From an uncultured Sunxiuqinia sp. (GTDB lineage: Bacteria; Bacteroidota; Bacteroidia; Bacteroidales; Prolixibacteraceae), in NCBI RefSeq assembly GCF_947495665.1, contig NZ_CANLZV010000001.1, forward strand, positions 599,953 through 663,952: DNA of 64,000 nucleotides. Direction: 5' to 3'. Positions within the stretch are counted from its first letter, which is position 1, and each line of letters begins with the position of its first letter. Shown here piece after piece: positions 26,013-36,300 of the stretch. The notes under the pieces were generated by a model. That model did no database searches. It saw only the letters and a list, made by a program, of their open reading frames with translations, and was not told the DNA's origin. Position numbers and translations under genes: made by a program.

Positions 26013-26806
26013 ACCTATTTATAACCTTACGATTTCTTGATGTTTTAGACATTTTGCTGGTGGCCTTTCTGCTCTATCAGCTATACTTGCTCATTAAAGG
26101 AACCGTAGCGTTCAATATTTTCATTGGCCTGTTCTTAGTGTACCTTTTTTGGTTGTTGGTACGCGCTTTAAACATGGAGCTTCTGGGATCAATTATGGGG
26201 CAGTTTATCGGTGTGGGTATTTTGGCACTCATCGTTGTTTTTCAGCCCGAAATCCGTCGCTTTTTGCTGCTTATTGGTAGTAATCCGCAAGTGAAAAGAT
26301 TCTTGAGTGTTGAAAAACTCTTTAGCTTCGACAAGACTCGAGTCGCTTCAGGGCAGCATTTACGCATGCTTTCCAGAGCCTGCGAAAATATGGCAAAGAC
26401 GAAAACAGGGGCTTTAATTGTTATTGCGCAGGACTCGGAACTGAAAGATTATGTGCGGACCGGAGAAAAAATTAATGCCCGGATTTCGGATGCACTGCTT
26501 GAAACCATCTTTTTTAAAAATACCCCTTTGCATGACGGCGCGGTAATCATTAACCGAAACAAAATTGCTGCAGCCCGCTGTATTATGCCATTAACCAATA
26601 AAGAGGATCTGAACCCTTTGCTGGGGCTGAGACACCGCGCAGCGGTTGGAATTACAGAAAACACCGATGCTGTTGCCATTGTTGTTTCAGAGGAAAATGG
26701 TCATATCTCTGTTGCCCGACAGGGTAAACTAACACAGAATATATCTGTTATTGAACTGAGTAATATTTTGGAGGACATTATTATTGAGATAGACGATGTT
26801 GACTAG
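26009..26806 (+). CDS. cdaA: Diadenylate cyclase CdaA (c-di-AMP synthase)
   Basis: A 265-residue membrane-bound enzyme making c-di-AMP from two ATP. Three N-terminal hydrophobic helices (about residues 10-75) are followed by the DisA_N/DAC catalytic domain. That domain has the DGA motif in PLHDGAVIINRNKI and the RHR motif in LGLRHRAAVGI. It overlaps folP by four bases and the downstream mechanosensitive-channel gene by eleven. c-di-AMP typically controls osmolyte and potassium transport, so pairing with an MscS channel gene makes functional sense. Confidence 0.95.
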   Translation: MNLFITLRFLDVLDILLVAFLLYQLYLLIKGTVAFNIFIGLFLVYLFWLLVRALNMELLGSIMGQFIGVGILALIVVFQPEIRRFLLLIGSNPQVKRFLSVEKLFSFDKTRVASGQHLRMLSRACENMAKTKTGALIVIAQDSELKDYVRTGEKINARISDALLETIFFKNTPLHDGAVIINRNKIAAARCIMPLTNKEDLNPLLGLRHRAAVGITENTDAVAIVVSEENGHISVARQGKLTQNISVIELSNILEDIIIEIDDVD

Positions 26807-27878
26807 CCTGAGACATATTCGAATCCTACAATCCGGTAGTTTTGAAGTAGACCTGCTGGATTTGATTTTTATTGTTTCCCTTTTAATTTTCAGTTTTTTT
26901 CTGCTCCAATTTCTTCATCGCCTCATCAGTAGGTTAAGTGATTCGAAGAAACTTTCTTCCCGCTTTAAACGCTTTTTGCATCAGGGGGCCCGTCTTTTTG
27001 TTAGTGGTACCTTTTTGCTTTTATTCCTGAAGGTGCTTGATGTGCAGGTTTCTACGGTGTTTAATTATGAATTGTATGCCGATGAAAAGTTCCAGTTTCG
27101 GATCTACAATATTTTTATCATACTCATCTTACTCTATTTCATAAACGGGCTTTCGTTTGCGGTTGAATACTGGTTTGATGCCCGCATTGAAAGCAAGAAA
27201 CTGGATATTGGCCGAGGCAAGTCTTTTCTCCAAATTGTAAAATACCTCATTTGGCTGGTTGGAATTATTATCCTCATTGGCAGTATGGGGTTTAAGGTGA
27301 CCCTTCTGATTGCGAGTATTTCAGCCTTGTTGATTGGCGTTGGATTTGGGTTGCAGCATATTTTCAACGATTTCTTTTCTGGAATTATAATTCTGTTTGA
27401 TGGCTCGGTAAAAGTCAATGATGTGGTGGAGTTGGAAGGTGTTGTTGGGCGTATTTTGGACATTGGCCTGCGTGTATCCAAAATTCTTACCCGTGATAAT
27501 GTCGTTATCATTGTCCCGAATTCCCGTTTCACAGGACAGGAAGTCATCAACTGGAGTCACAATGCTGATGTCACGCGTTTCTTTGTGTCAGTGGGAGTGG
27601 CTTATGGGTCTGATGTCAGACTGGTTGAGCGCATTTTGCTGCAAGTAGCCAAGGAACATTCGCAAGTTGTTAAAACCCCGGCACCCTTTGTTCGGTTCAA
27701 GGATTTTGGGGAATCTTCGCTTGATTTTGAGCTTTATTTCTGGACCGCGAATGATTTTCTGGTTGAGAATATTAAGAGTGATATTCGTTTTGAAATTGAC
27801 AAGCAATTCCGGGAGAATACGGTTGAAATACCATTCCCGCAACATGATCTTCATCTGAAAAGTAAAAGCTTCGATTAG
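26796..27878 (+). CDS. MscS-family mechanosensitive ion channel
   Basis: A 360-residue channel with about four membrane helices. The pore-lining helix region is LLIASISALLIGVGFGLQHIF, rich in Gly/Ala as in MscS TM3, followed by the beta domain (VELEGVVGRILDIGLRVSKI; VIIVPNSRFTGQEVINWS). Length and order fit small MscS proteins. The start ATG lies inside cdaA (eleven-base overlap), so translation is coupled. It releases osmolytes on hypo-osmotic shock; co-expression with the c-di-AMP synthase suggests osmotic control. Confidence 0.92.
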   Translation: MLTSLRHIRILQSGSFEVDLLDLIFIVSLLIFSFFLLQFLHRLISRLSDSKKLSSRFKRFLHQGARLFVSGTFLLLFLKVLDVQVSTVFNYELYADEKFQFRIYNIFIILILLYFINGLSFAVEYWFDARIESKKLDIGRGKSFLQIVKYLIWLVGIIILIGSMGFKVTLLIASISALLIGVGFGLQHIFNDFFSGIIILFDGSVKVNDVVELEGVVGRILDIGLRVSKILTRDNVVIIVPNSRFTGQEVINWSHNADVTRFFVSVGVAYGSDVRLVERILLQVAKEHSQVVKTPAPFVRFKDFGESSLDFELYFWTANDFLVENIKSDIRFEIDKQFRENTVEIPFPQHDLHLKSKSFD

Positions 27879-27917
27879 TTCGTCAGTGAATGTGGTGCTG
27901 GCTTAATCATTAAAAAC

Positions 27918-27945
27918 GTCCGGGGTGGATTCCTCCAACCCGAAC
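27918..27945. terminator. Hairpin between the convergent mscS-type and TonB-receptor genes
   Basis: An imperfect stem GTCCGGGGTGGA / TCCAACCCGAAC with a short loop. T-rich flanks on each strand are modest. It probably terminates both genes. Confidence 0.55.
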
Positions 27946-27960
27946 GAATAATTGCAAATC

Positions 27961-30231
27961 TTAAAACTGGTAGCTTAAGCTAAAGTTGAAACTCCGTCCT
28001 GGTGAATAGATCGGGCGGCTTTCAGCACTTCTCACCGAGCGAGCCAAGTGTTCATAGTAGGCTTTATCAAACAAATTCTGAACAGCAGCTGTTGCCTGCA
28101 GACGATTAAACAGGAGATAAGAAATTTTCAAATCGATTAAATCGAAAGCTGGGGTTTTGGTTTCTCCATAAGTCGTAGCAATGCGGTTTTGCTCAAAAGC
28201 ATGTCGATAGCTAATCTCGGTTCGTAGCTTTTCATCAACAAACTTTCCAAGCAAGCGATAGCGAAATTCCATCGGAGGAATTTCGGGTAGTGCTTCATCA
28301 GTTGTCGTGTTTTCTCCGTGCGTGTAAGCCAGCGTCGCCACTTGTTGCCAATGCCGAGTAAGCAGTTGTCGCCAACTGAACTCGAATCCGGTAAGTCGAG
28401 CCTTATCTCGGTTTACAAATTGACGAACGCCTGGTGACGAACTCATACGGGGTTGCAAGTCTTCTCGTATTTCAGAGCTGATATAGTTGTTTACAAAAGA
28501 GGCAAACAAGTTCAGGTCGATAGCTGTTTGGTCCGTTTTGTAGTTGAAAACCAAGTCGGCTTGGTTATTGGTTTCAGCTTTCAATTCCGGATTTCCAAGC
28601 ATTTCATAGGGATCAACTCCAATGGGGAGAAAATTGATGTAGCGTTCGGCCAGCCCCCCGCTTCGTTGGGCACTTCCGAGCCAGAGTCCCATCGAAAAGT
28701 GCTCACTGATTGTTTTTGTCCCTCCCAAACTGAATGAAGGATTTAGCAGGTCTGAGCTCATGTCAGAATAATTCTCTGCAAACTTTTCGTCAGGATTGCC
28801 GGCTTCTGCATGGTTTAGCTCCAGGCGTCCGGAGAAAACCAAATGATAGCCTTGCCCTTGATGATGATATTCTGCAAACAAACCATTTTTCCGGATCGAG
28901 GCATCTTGCCAAACATTGTCAAGCATGGTCTGTCCTTTCATAGGTCCCATGAGTAGGTTTCGTTCGCGTGTTCCTTCTGCTTTTTCATAGCGCATGTCTG
29001 TTCCTATAAAGAACCAGTCATTGTTAAGGTCAAACCTTAATTCGGTGCGTCCTCCGGCATTGTTTGTTTTTGCTGCTGTGCTGGCGTCAACCATTCTGGG
29101 GGTGATTTCCTTATCGAAATTATCCATCAGGTGATCGACCCATGTCGCATAAAGAGTCGTATTCCATGAGGAAAGCTTGCCATTGTAAAACAAGGCTTCG
29201 TGCCCTAAATTCAACAGCCAGGTATCATCTTTTCGCAAGTCCATCGGTAGAGCGGGGAAATCCACATCTTTGGCATAGTTATTTGAAACCAATAGATTTA
29301 GTTGTTGTGTTTGACTGAGCTTAAATCCGAACTTTCCTCCAAAATTGGTTCGATAAAAACGAGCAGGAACGCTAAGTCCATCGCCATCGGTATAATCATC
29401 TCCGGTGGATAAAGCACCAAATAAACGAAGGTCAACAGCTTTATTGCTTAAGCCAACAAGGGCTTCCGACCGGCTGATGGATCCATTGGTTTCAAAGCTG
29501 CTTCCCAATCGTCCGCCCAGTTTCGCTTGCTCGGAAAAATGAGATGGTGCACTCTTAAAGTTGATGGTTCCACCAAAGGCACTTCCATAGCGAAGGCTGT
29601 GTGGTCCTTTTAGCACTTCTGCCTGAACGATCATATTTAGTGGAATTTGACTGGATGCGGGGTCCATGCGATTAGGGCAACCCGCAGTTGCACTCTGCGT
29701 TCCATCAATGACCAGGTTGAGCTGATCATATTTAAAACCACGGAGTACGGGGTCGAAACCATAAGCTCCACTCTTGCGGATGCTCGAAATGGCACTGAAT
29801 TGCTCCAATACCTGACCGGCATCATGAGCGAGTTTATCCTGGATTCGAAAAGTCATTTTTTCCTGTTCACCGGCTTCTGGATGAATACTTAAAAAAGTAA
29901 CAGGTTGTAAATTGTGGCTTTTGGGACTTAGTTCCAACACCTGTTTTTTGATGGCTTCAGCAACTTCTTCAGGCGTGAAACTCAGCTTCCCATATTGAAT
30001 GTGTGAAATGATTAATGGAACATCTTCTTGATAAACGAATGAGATTTCACCATCGATGGATGAAATGCCTTGTTTTGAGCCGTAGGCATAATTGGCATTT
30101 TCAATTGGTTGACGGGTATCTTCATCAACCAGTTTTAAGTAGGGCGTTTGCGCTTGCAGTGTAAAACTGAGAATTAACAAGCTAAGTGCCACCCCAATTC
30201 GTTTGTAAAAACGATCAAATAATTGATTCAT
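27961..30231 (-). CDS. TonB-dependent outer-membrane receptor, copper (OprC/NosA-like) type
   Basis: A 756-residue receptor with a signal peptide (ending LQAQ), a carboxypeptidase-regulatory-like beta-sandwich in the first ~95 residues, a plug and a 22-stranded barrel ending in Phe (LSYQF). The plug contains GCPNRMDPASSQ (about residues 182-193), very close to the CPNRMDP signature of copper receptors such as OprC and NosA. The next residues, LNMIVQAEVLKGPHSLRYG, are the usual plug motif. Upstream in the same direction is a Cys-rich small protein gene. Import of copper, or a copper-dependent ligand, is a good inference. Confidence 0.9.
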   Translation of the reverse strand: MNQLFDRFYKRIGVALSLLILSFTLQAQTPYLKLVDEDTRQPIENANYAYGSKQGISSIDGEISFVYQEDVPLIISHIQYGKLSFTPEEVAEAIKKQVLELSPKSHNLQPVTFLSIHPEAGEQEKMTFRIQDKLAHDAGQVLEQFSAISSIRKSGAYGFDPVLRGFKYDQLNLVIDGTQSATAGCPNRMDPASSQIPLNMIVQAEVLKGPHSLRYGSAFGGTINFKSAPSHFSEQAKLGGRLGSSFETNGSISRSEALVGLSNKAVDLRLFGALSTGDDYTDGDGLSVPARFYRTNFGGKFGFKLSQTQQLNLLVSNNYAKDVDFPALPMDLRKDDTWLLNLGHEALFYNGKLSSWNTTLYATWVDHLMDNFDKEITPRMVDASTAAKTNNAGGRTELRFDLNNDWFFIGTDMRYEKAEGTRERNLLMGPMKGQTMLDNVWQDASIRKNGLFAEYHHQGQGYHLVFSGRLELNHAEAGNPDEKFAENYSDMSSDLLNPSFSLGGTKTISEHFSMGLWLGSAQRSGGLAERYINFLPIGVDPYEMLGNPELKAETNNQADLVFNYKTDQTAIDLNLFASFVNNYISSEIREDLQPRMSSSPGVRQFVNRDKARLTGFEFSWRQLLTRHWQQVATLAYTHGENTTTDEALPEIPPMEFRYRLLGKFVDEKLRTEISYRHAFEQNRIATTYGETKTPAFDLIDLKISYLLFNRLQATAAVQNLFDKAYYEHLARSVRSAESRPIYSPGRSFNFSLSYQF

Positions 30232-30302
30232 TATGAATTGAATTAAGAGTTTGTATTGATTTTAGTGCTGATTAGCGACTAAAAAGCGTATTCGATAAAA
30301 AA

Positions 30303-30680
30303 TCAGGCTTGATCTTTCGGAGGGTGAAAAAGCGAATAGGCTAATAAAACTCCTTTTGTGTAGACGATTTGATAGCCAATGATTTCAGAACTTGGGAATT
30401 GTCCTTGTGTTATTCCGGAGTCATCGGCAAATAATTGGATTTCGTATTTTTTGTTCTCTGATTGGGGAGCTTCCTGTTTTTGCTTTTCGTGTTCTTCCAG
30501 CTTGTTTTTTAGCTGGCAACATCCTTGGCAGTTTGAGTCGGGGATATCTTTTTCGATACACAGAAATTCTGCAATATAATCCTGGTTAATTTTAAACGAA
30601 AGATAAATGGCAGCCTCCGCCATAAAATGCAGGCTAAATGCAAAAATGAGAAGGTATGAGAAAATCGGCCTAATTATCAT
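30303..30680 (-). CDS. Cys-rich small exported or membrane protein upstream of the copper receptor
   Basis: A 125-residue protein with a hydrophobic N-terminus (IFSYLLIFAFSLHFMAEAAIYLSF). It then has FLCIEKDIPDSNCQGCCQLKNKL, a CxxCC cluster with a further Cys upstream, able to bind a thiophilic metal. A charged helix (EEHEKQKQEAPQSENKK) follows. Small proteins of this kind occur directly before copper-type TonB receptors in Bacteroidota. The 71-base gap and the same strand suggest one transcript. Metal binding is inferred from cysteines and context; no named family was recognised. Confidence 0.75.
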   Translation of the reverse strand: MIIRPIFSYLLIFAFSLHFMAEAAIYLSFKINQDYIAEFLCIEKDIPDSNCQGCCQLKNKLEEHEKQKQEAPQSENKKYEIQLFADDSGITQGQFPSSEIIGYQIVYTKGVLLAYSLFHPPKDQA

Positions 30681-30890
30681 CGTGAAGAATAACTTTCTTT
30701 AAAGCAAAGGATTGCTTGATTATTTAACCCCAAAGACAAAGATTTCTGTAAATTGTTCAGAACGAATGTCAAATTATGATTTAGACTATTTGTGAAAAGA
30801 CATTGAATGTTGATGGAATAAGTAGTTTTTTTGAGTAGGCTCTTCGAATTTGAATTATCGATTGTATTTTTAGCCCTTCAATAATAGCCA

Positions 30891-31352
30891 ATGTACACAC
30901 AAGAGGAAGCAAAACAACTGCGGAAAGATTTCTGGATTCTTTTTGGAAAACGATGTAAGATTGTTCCCGAATTGCAAGAGAAAGGGAAAAAATGGATGTT
31001 GTATGACACCAAAATAACAGGGCTGGACTTGAAGTTTGAGGTTGACCGCAGAGCTGCCCGTGTAATGATTGAGCTGAACCATCGGAATGAAGGCAAGCGA
31101 CTCGATCTGTTTGAAAAGTTACAATCGTACAAGGCAATTTTGGAAGATGGCTTTGAGAATGGATTGATTTGGGATTTCTTGTTTATACGCGAAACCGGAA
31201 AAGAAGTGTGCCGGATCTATGTGGAGCAGGAAGGTTTCGATATTCATCGCCAAAACCAATGGCCTGATATTTATAACTTTTTCATTGAAAACATGCTCCG
31301 GTTAGAGACCAACTTCCTGGATATTCGCGATATTTTGAAGGAACAGGAATGA
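30891..31352 (+). CDS. DUF4268 domain protein
   Basis: A 153-residue soluble protein resembling the DUF4268 family: it begins YTQEEAKQLRKDFWILFGKRC and continues GLDLKFEVDRRAARVMIELNHRN, then LFEKLQSYKAILEDGF. Some relatives are C-terminal to nuclease-like domains, but no nuclease residues can be assigned here. It is divergent from the Cys-rich/copper genes and upstream of the ECF sigma gene by 177 bases, probably as its own unit. Confidence 0.82.
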   Translation: MYTQEEAKQLRKDFWILFGKRCKIVPELQEKGKKWMLYDTKITGLDLKFEVDRRAARVMIELNHRNEGKRLDLFEKLQSYKAILEDGFENGLIWDFLFIRETGKEVCRIYVEQEGFDIHRQNQWPDIYNFFIENMLRLETNFLDIRDILKEQE

Positions 31353-31529
31353 GGAAAAAACTGTTAGCATGCCTGATGCCTGAATGCTATGAAAACGTTT
31401 TCGTTATAAGCTTCTGAGGGGACTGTTTGTTGGGGATTTGAGGAAAACTTGATCGTTAAAATGGGAGAAGTAAAATCTCATTGTCGATACAAATTAGTAT
31501 CATTGCAGTAAGATTAGCAATACCTAACA

Positions 31530-32117
31530 ATGAATACATACCTAAACGATAATGTTGCTATGGTCGAGGTTGCCAAAGGAGACCTTAAAGCTTATCGTTA
31601 TCTTTTTGACCATCATTTTGCAGACCTCTGCAATTTCCTGTTGATTTATTTACACGATAAAAACCTTGCGGAAGAGCTTGCGCTGGATATTTTCGCTTAT
31701 GTGTGGGAAAAGCGGGAAGACATCGAAATAAAATCATCGTTTCGAAATTACTTATTTACAGCTGCTAAAAACCAGGCAGTATCCTATTTCCGAAAACAAC
31801 AAAAAAACTTCTTTACAGACCTTGGGCTTGAAGCTCCAGATGCTGTTGATCCCATTTCAGCTGAATATATTTTAGAGAATGAGGAATTACAGCAAATGAT
31901 CAATAATGCAATCGATAGCTTACCCAAACAAAGCAAGCGGATTTACCAAATGGCTTGGGAGCAAAATCTTTCGTACAAAGAAATCGCGGATGAACTGGGT
32001 TTAAGTGTAAAGACGGTGGAGAATCATGTTGGAATAGCCCTGCGGAAACTTCGCGAAAAACTACGGCCCTATTACAAGCAAATCTTCGCTTTCTGGATCA
32101 TCTCTAATTTTTTTTAA
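31530..32117 (+). CDS. ECF sigma factor of the SusCD/FecR type
   Basis: A 195-residue sigma-70 family protein of the Bacteroidota ECF group that controls SusCD loci. Region 2 includes LAEELALDIFAYVWEKRE and FRNYLFTAAKNQAVSYFRK; region 4 includes LPKQSKRIYQMAWEQNLSYKEIADELGLSVKTVENHV. A FecR-like anti-sigma gene follows after 93 bases, then a SusC with an N-terminal signalling domain, so the three form a cell-surface signalling relay. Confidence 0.95.
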   Translation: MNTYLNDNVAMVEVAKGDLKAYRYLFDHHFADLCNFLLIYLHDKNLAEELALDIFAYVWEKREDIEIKSSFRNYLFTAAKNQAVSYFRKQQKNFFTDLGLEAPDAVDPISAEYILENEELQQMINNAIDSLPKQSKRIYQMAWEQNLSYKEIADELGLSVKTVENHVGIALRKLREKLRPYYKQIFAFWIISNFF

Positions 32118-32210
32118 AAAAAAGCATTTTTTGCTTGAGGGATTCATGAGGTATCTGCGACTATAAGAATAAACAGCCTGGTTAAAGCAGGTTGGAAAAA
32201 TAATTTGTCA

Positions 32211-33218
32211 ATGAAACCGATGAATCAAGAAAAAATACCTTGGGAGATTATTTCAGCCCAACTCAAAGGCAATGCTTCTTCTCAGCAAAAAGAGTTGCTG
32301 AAAGATTGGTTGAGTGAGTCTGATGAAAATGCGAAGACTTATCAGCAGATTTTATGTGATTGGCAAATCTCAAATCAGAAGGTCAATTTTTACTCACCCG
32401 ATACTGAAAAACTATGGGGTAAGCTACTTACCCGAATTGAAAAGCAACCTCAAAAACGTTTCATTCCACTTCGAGTTTATCGTTGGGTCGCTGCAGCTGC
32501 GGTTCTTGTCTTGGTTTTCCTCAGTGGAATGTGGATGGGGAACTTTTCCAGCTTTTTTGCAAACGAACAGGTTTACACAACCGTGATCTCTCCAAAGGGG
32601 AGTCGCACGCAGGTTATTCTGCCAGACAGCACATGCGTATGGCTTAACTCAGGAGCTGAGATTCGCTACCCAACTTCTTTTAAGCAGAAAACCCGTGATG
32701 TTTATATTGTTGGCGAGTGCTTTTTTGATGTGACAAAAGACAAGCAAAGGCAATTTGTTGTACATGCCGAGAAGGTTGATGTTAGGGTGTTTGGAACCCA
32801 ATTTAATGTTCGGGAAAACGAGAGAAGCAAACAAGTTGATGTGGCACTGCTCGAAGGGAAGGTAAAGGTATTTGGCAAGCAAAACCAACCGCTAACCGAG
32901 CTTAAGCCAGGTGAACAGTTTACTTTAGCCAATGGGAAGGGGACAGTTCAACAAGTTTCAAATATTGAACGCTTGGTGGCCTGGAAAGATAACATGCTCA
33001 TCTTTGTGGATGATCCATTGGAAGAAGTCATTCAGATATTGGAAAGCTGGTATGGGGTCAAAATTACGGTTGATTCACAAATGCTAACAAAGCACAATTA
33101 TACTTTTAAGGTAAAGACCGAAAGTTTGAGAGATGTGCTGGATCTGATTTCAGTAATTACACCAATTGAATACAAAATTGATGGAGACGAAGTAATGATA
33201 AACTATAAGAATAAGTGA
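32211..33218 (+). CDS. FecR-type anti-sigma factor
   Basis: About 335 residues. The cytoplasmic N-terminal ~80 residues hold the sigma-binding part. There is one membrane helix (VAAAAVLVLVFLSGMWMG), then the periplasmic FecR domain (VISPKGSRTQVILPDSTCVWLNSGA; FDVTKDKQRQFVVHA) and a C-terminal DUF4974 STN-like domain (DDPLEEVIQILESWYGVKITV). It should hold the preceding ECF sigma factor until the SusC receptor reports ligand. An in-frame TTG lies at 32205; the ATG at 32211 is used. Confidence 0.93.
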   Translation: MKPMNQEKIPWEIISAQLKGNASSQQKELLKDWLSESDENAKTYQQILCDWQISNQKVNFYSPDTEKLWGKLLTRIEKQPQKRFIPLRVYRWVAAAAVLVLVFLSGMWMGNFSSFFANEQVYTTVISPKGSRTQVILPDSTCVWLNSGAEIRYPTSFKQKTRDVYIVGECFFDVTKDKQRQFVVHAEKVDVRVFGTQFNVRENERSKQVDVALLEGKVKVFGKQNQPLTELKPGEQFTLANGKGTVQQVSNIERLVAWKDNMLIFVDDPLEEVIQILESWYGVKITVDSQMLTKHNYTFKVKTESLRDVLDLISVITPIEYKIDGDEVMINYKNK

Positions 33219-33226
33219 AAATAAAA

Positions 33227-33255
33227 CAGGGAAGCGATTAACTCCCCTGCCTTTT
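33227..33255 (+). terminator. Terminator/attenuator between fecR-type and susC-type genes
   Basis: Stem CAGGGAAG / CTCCCCTG (one mismatch) with loop CGATTAA and a TTTTT run. It suggests that the SusC gene is mainly transcribed from its own promoter, as expected if that promoter is the sigma factor's target. Confidence 0.7.
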
Positions 33256-33342
33256 TAATGTCGAATCTGAATTTGACAGGTATCCAGCCGTCTACCAAAC
33301 AAATTGGAACCTTTAAAATTCAAAAACTAATCATTCAAAATT

Positions 33343-36300
33343 ATGAAAAAAAAATGGTTTGAACCTGCATTGGGACTCCCCCGATGTAAAAAACTCTTTC
33401 TAATCATGAGACTGACTCTTTTTCTTGTGCTCGGTATCGTCATCAATTCCATGGCTTCCGGATTTGCACAAAACACAAAATTGAACCTAAATCTCGAAAA
33501 CAAGCAGATTCGTGAAATTCTGAACGAAATTGAAAATCAATCGGAGTACACCTTCATGTACGATAATCAAAAGGTTGATGTGGAAAGACGGGTAACAATT
33601 CGCGTCAATACAACTTCTATTGAAAAAACCTTGGCTCAAATTTTTAGAGATGAGCAAATTGATTTTCGCATTATCGATCGCCATGTGATGATTTATCCTA
33701 AGGAAGGGAATGGAGTTGTTCAACAACAGGTGAAAATATCAGGACAAATTGTTGATATGGCTGGACAGCCTTTGCCCGGAGTAACTGTTTTGATCAAAGG
33801 AACCAACCAGGGAACAGTTAGTGACTTTAATGGAGAATACACCATTGCTGATGTTCCGGTGGAAGGCGTATTGGTATTTTCCTTTGTGGGGATGAAGACG
33901 CAGGAAGTTCAGGTTGGAAGACAATCCGTGATCAATATTTCGATGAGCGAAGATGCCATTGGCCTGGATGAAGTTGTGGCGATTGGTTATGGAACACAGA
34001 AGAAGATTAACTTGACCGGAGCTATTGCGACAATGACTAGCGAAGACTTAAACAAACGCGTAATCACCAGCCCTGAGTCAATGCTGCAAGGGAAACTTCC
34101 GGGATTGCAGGTGATTCAAAATTCAGGAGAGCCTGGAAATAACTCCAATTCGTTGCAAATTAGAGGACTTGGAACTTTTGATGGAGCAGGTAAAAATCCA
34201 TTGGTATTGATTGACGGAATTCCAGGAGATATGTCATCCATCAACCCAAACAATATCGAAGCAATCACCCTGCTGAAAGATGCTGCTTCAGCTTCAATTT
34301 ATGGATCGCGGGCTGCCAATGGTGTGATTTTGATAACCACCAAACAAGGAACTAAAGGACAATTGTCGGTTGAATATGGTTTTAACCTGGGGAATTATTC
34401 ACCAACTGTATTGCCAGACTTAGTTACGAACTCGGCTGATTATATGGAATTGTATAATGAAGCGATGGAGCATACCGGAGGACGTCCGGTACCCTATACG
34501 GAAGAGGAAATTAATACGTATCGAAATGCCACCGACAGGGATAAATACCCCAATACCGACTGGCTTGATTTGATGGTTAATCCAGCCTGGGTGCAAAATC
34601 ATTTTTTGCGCATGTCCGGTGGTACTGAGAAGACGACTTACAGTGTAAGTTTTGGTCTCAATGATGAGCCAGGGGTTATGAAACCTTTCTACTACAAGAA
34701 GTATAACACGCAGTTCAATATTACGTCATCTTTGGATGACCGTATTACTTTTGGAGCAAATGTTGGCTTGAACTACGACATTACGGACCGGACACCTGGT
34801 GGCGGTACTGACCAGTATGCAGTTATTCTTTCGCAAGGGCCAACTTACAAGCCTAAACTTCCCAACGGCGACTATGTGAAGAATGCTTTTCTCGATGAGT
34901 ACGAAAATAAGTTTCAACCCAATCCTTATGCGATAATTGAGACAACCTCAAGCAATACCAAAGGATTTGGCATGCAAAGTAGTGCTTTTGTTGATGTTAA
35001 GCTGGCTAGCTTCCTTCGTTGGACAGTTAAGGGTGGAATCAACATTAACAATACCAAAAACAAAACCTGGTACTCTGACGGCGTTAAAACCTATCATTAC
35101 AATACGGGAGAATACGCCGAGCTTCTGGCATATGGAAAAGCTGGGTTGTCAATCTCTCAGTTTAACGACATTCAGCCCGTTTTGTATTCTCATTTAACCT
35201 TTGATAAAGATTTTGGGAGTCATAACCTGAAAGCACTTGTTGGATACCAGCAGGAAAGTTACAAGTATGAAACGCTCGGTGGTTTCAGAGAAGGCTTTTT
35301 TAACAGTTCAGCACAGGAATTGGATGCTGGATCAAGTAATGGACAAACCGTAAACGGAACGTCAGAGGAATGGGCGATCTTGTCTTATTTTGGACGTTTG
35401 AATTACAATTTCAAGGAAAAGTACCTGTTTGAAGTGAATGGAAGATACGATGGCTCTTCCCGTTTTAGCCAAGACAACCGTTGGGGGTTCTTTCCATCGA
35501 TGTCTGCGGCCTGGCGAGTATCTGAAGAATCATTCTTAGAAGATGTTCAGTCCTTATCAAACTTAAAAGTTCGTGCTTCATACGGCGTGTTAGGTAACCA
35601 AGATATTGGCTATTACCCTTACCAGGATATTCTTTCAATTATTAAAGGGTATCCTTTTGATGGAGCTTTGGTGTCAGGTGCGAAGCCAACTTCAATTGTG
35701 GATCAGAACATGAAGTGGGAAACCACGCAGATTTATGATATTGGGTTTGACTTGTCGCTGTTTGACAGCCGCTTCAACTTTACATTCGACTGGTTCAACA
35801 AGTTTACCTATGATATTCTGAGAAGAAAACAGGTTGGTGGCTTCTATGGCCTTCAAGGACCGGTAATTAACGGTGGTGAGATGAGAAATACCGGATATGA
35901 ATTTGACGTAAGTTATACGGATAATATCGATGAGTTTAGATATGGTTTGTCGTTTAACTTGCAAAGTTATAAGAATGAGGTAGAGAAATTTGGAGAAAAA
36001 GAGATTTCAGGAAATACCATCATTGAAGAAGGAAGACCTTGGAGAACATGGTACATGTATGAATGGGTTGGTATCTTTCAATCACCGGAAGATGTAGAGA
36101 ATTCAGCAACTCATCCAAATCAGCCTAAGCCTGGAGATATTAAGTTCAGAGATGTGGATGATAACGGAGTTATTGATCAGAATGACCGGGTTTATATGGA
36201 TGGTGCTTTCCCGAAATTCTCCTATTCGTTTAACCTTAATGCATCATGGAAAAACTTCGATTTTAATGCTCAGTTCTTTGGCGTTGAAGGACGGAAGTTG

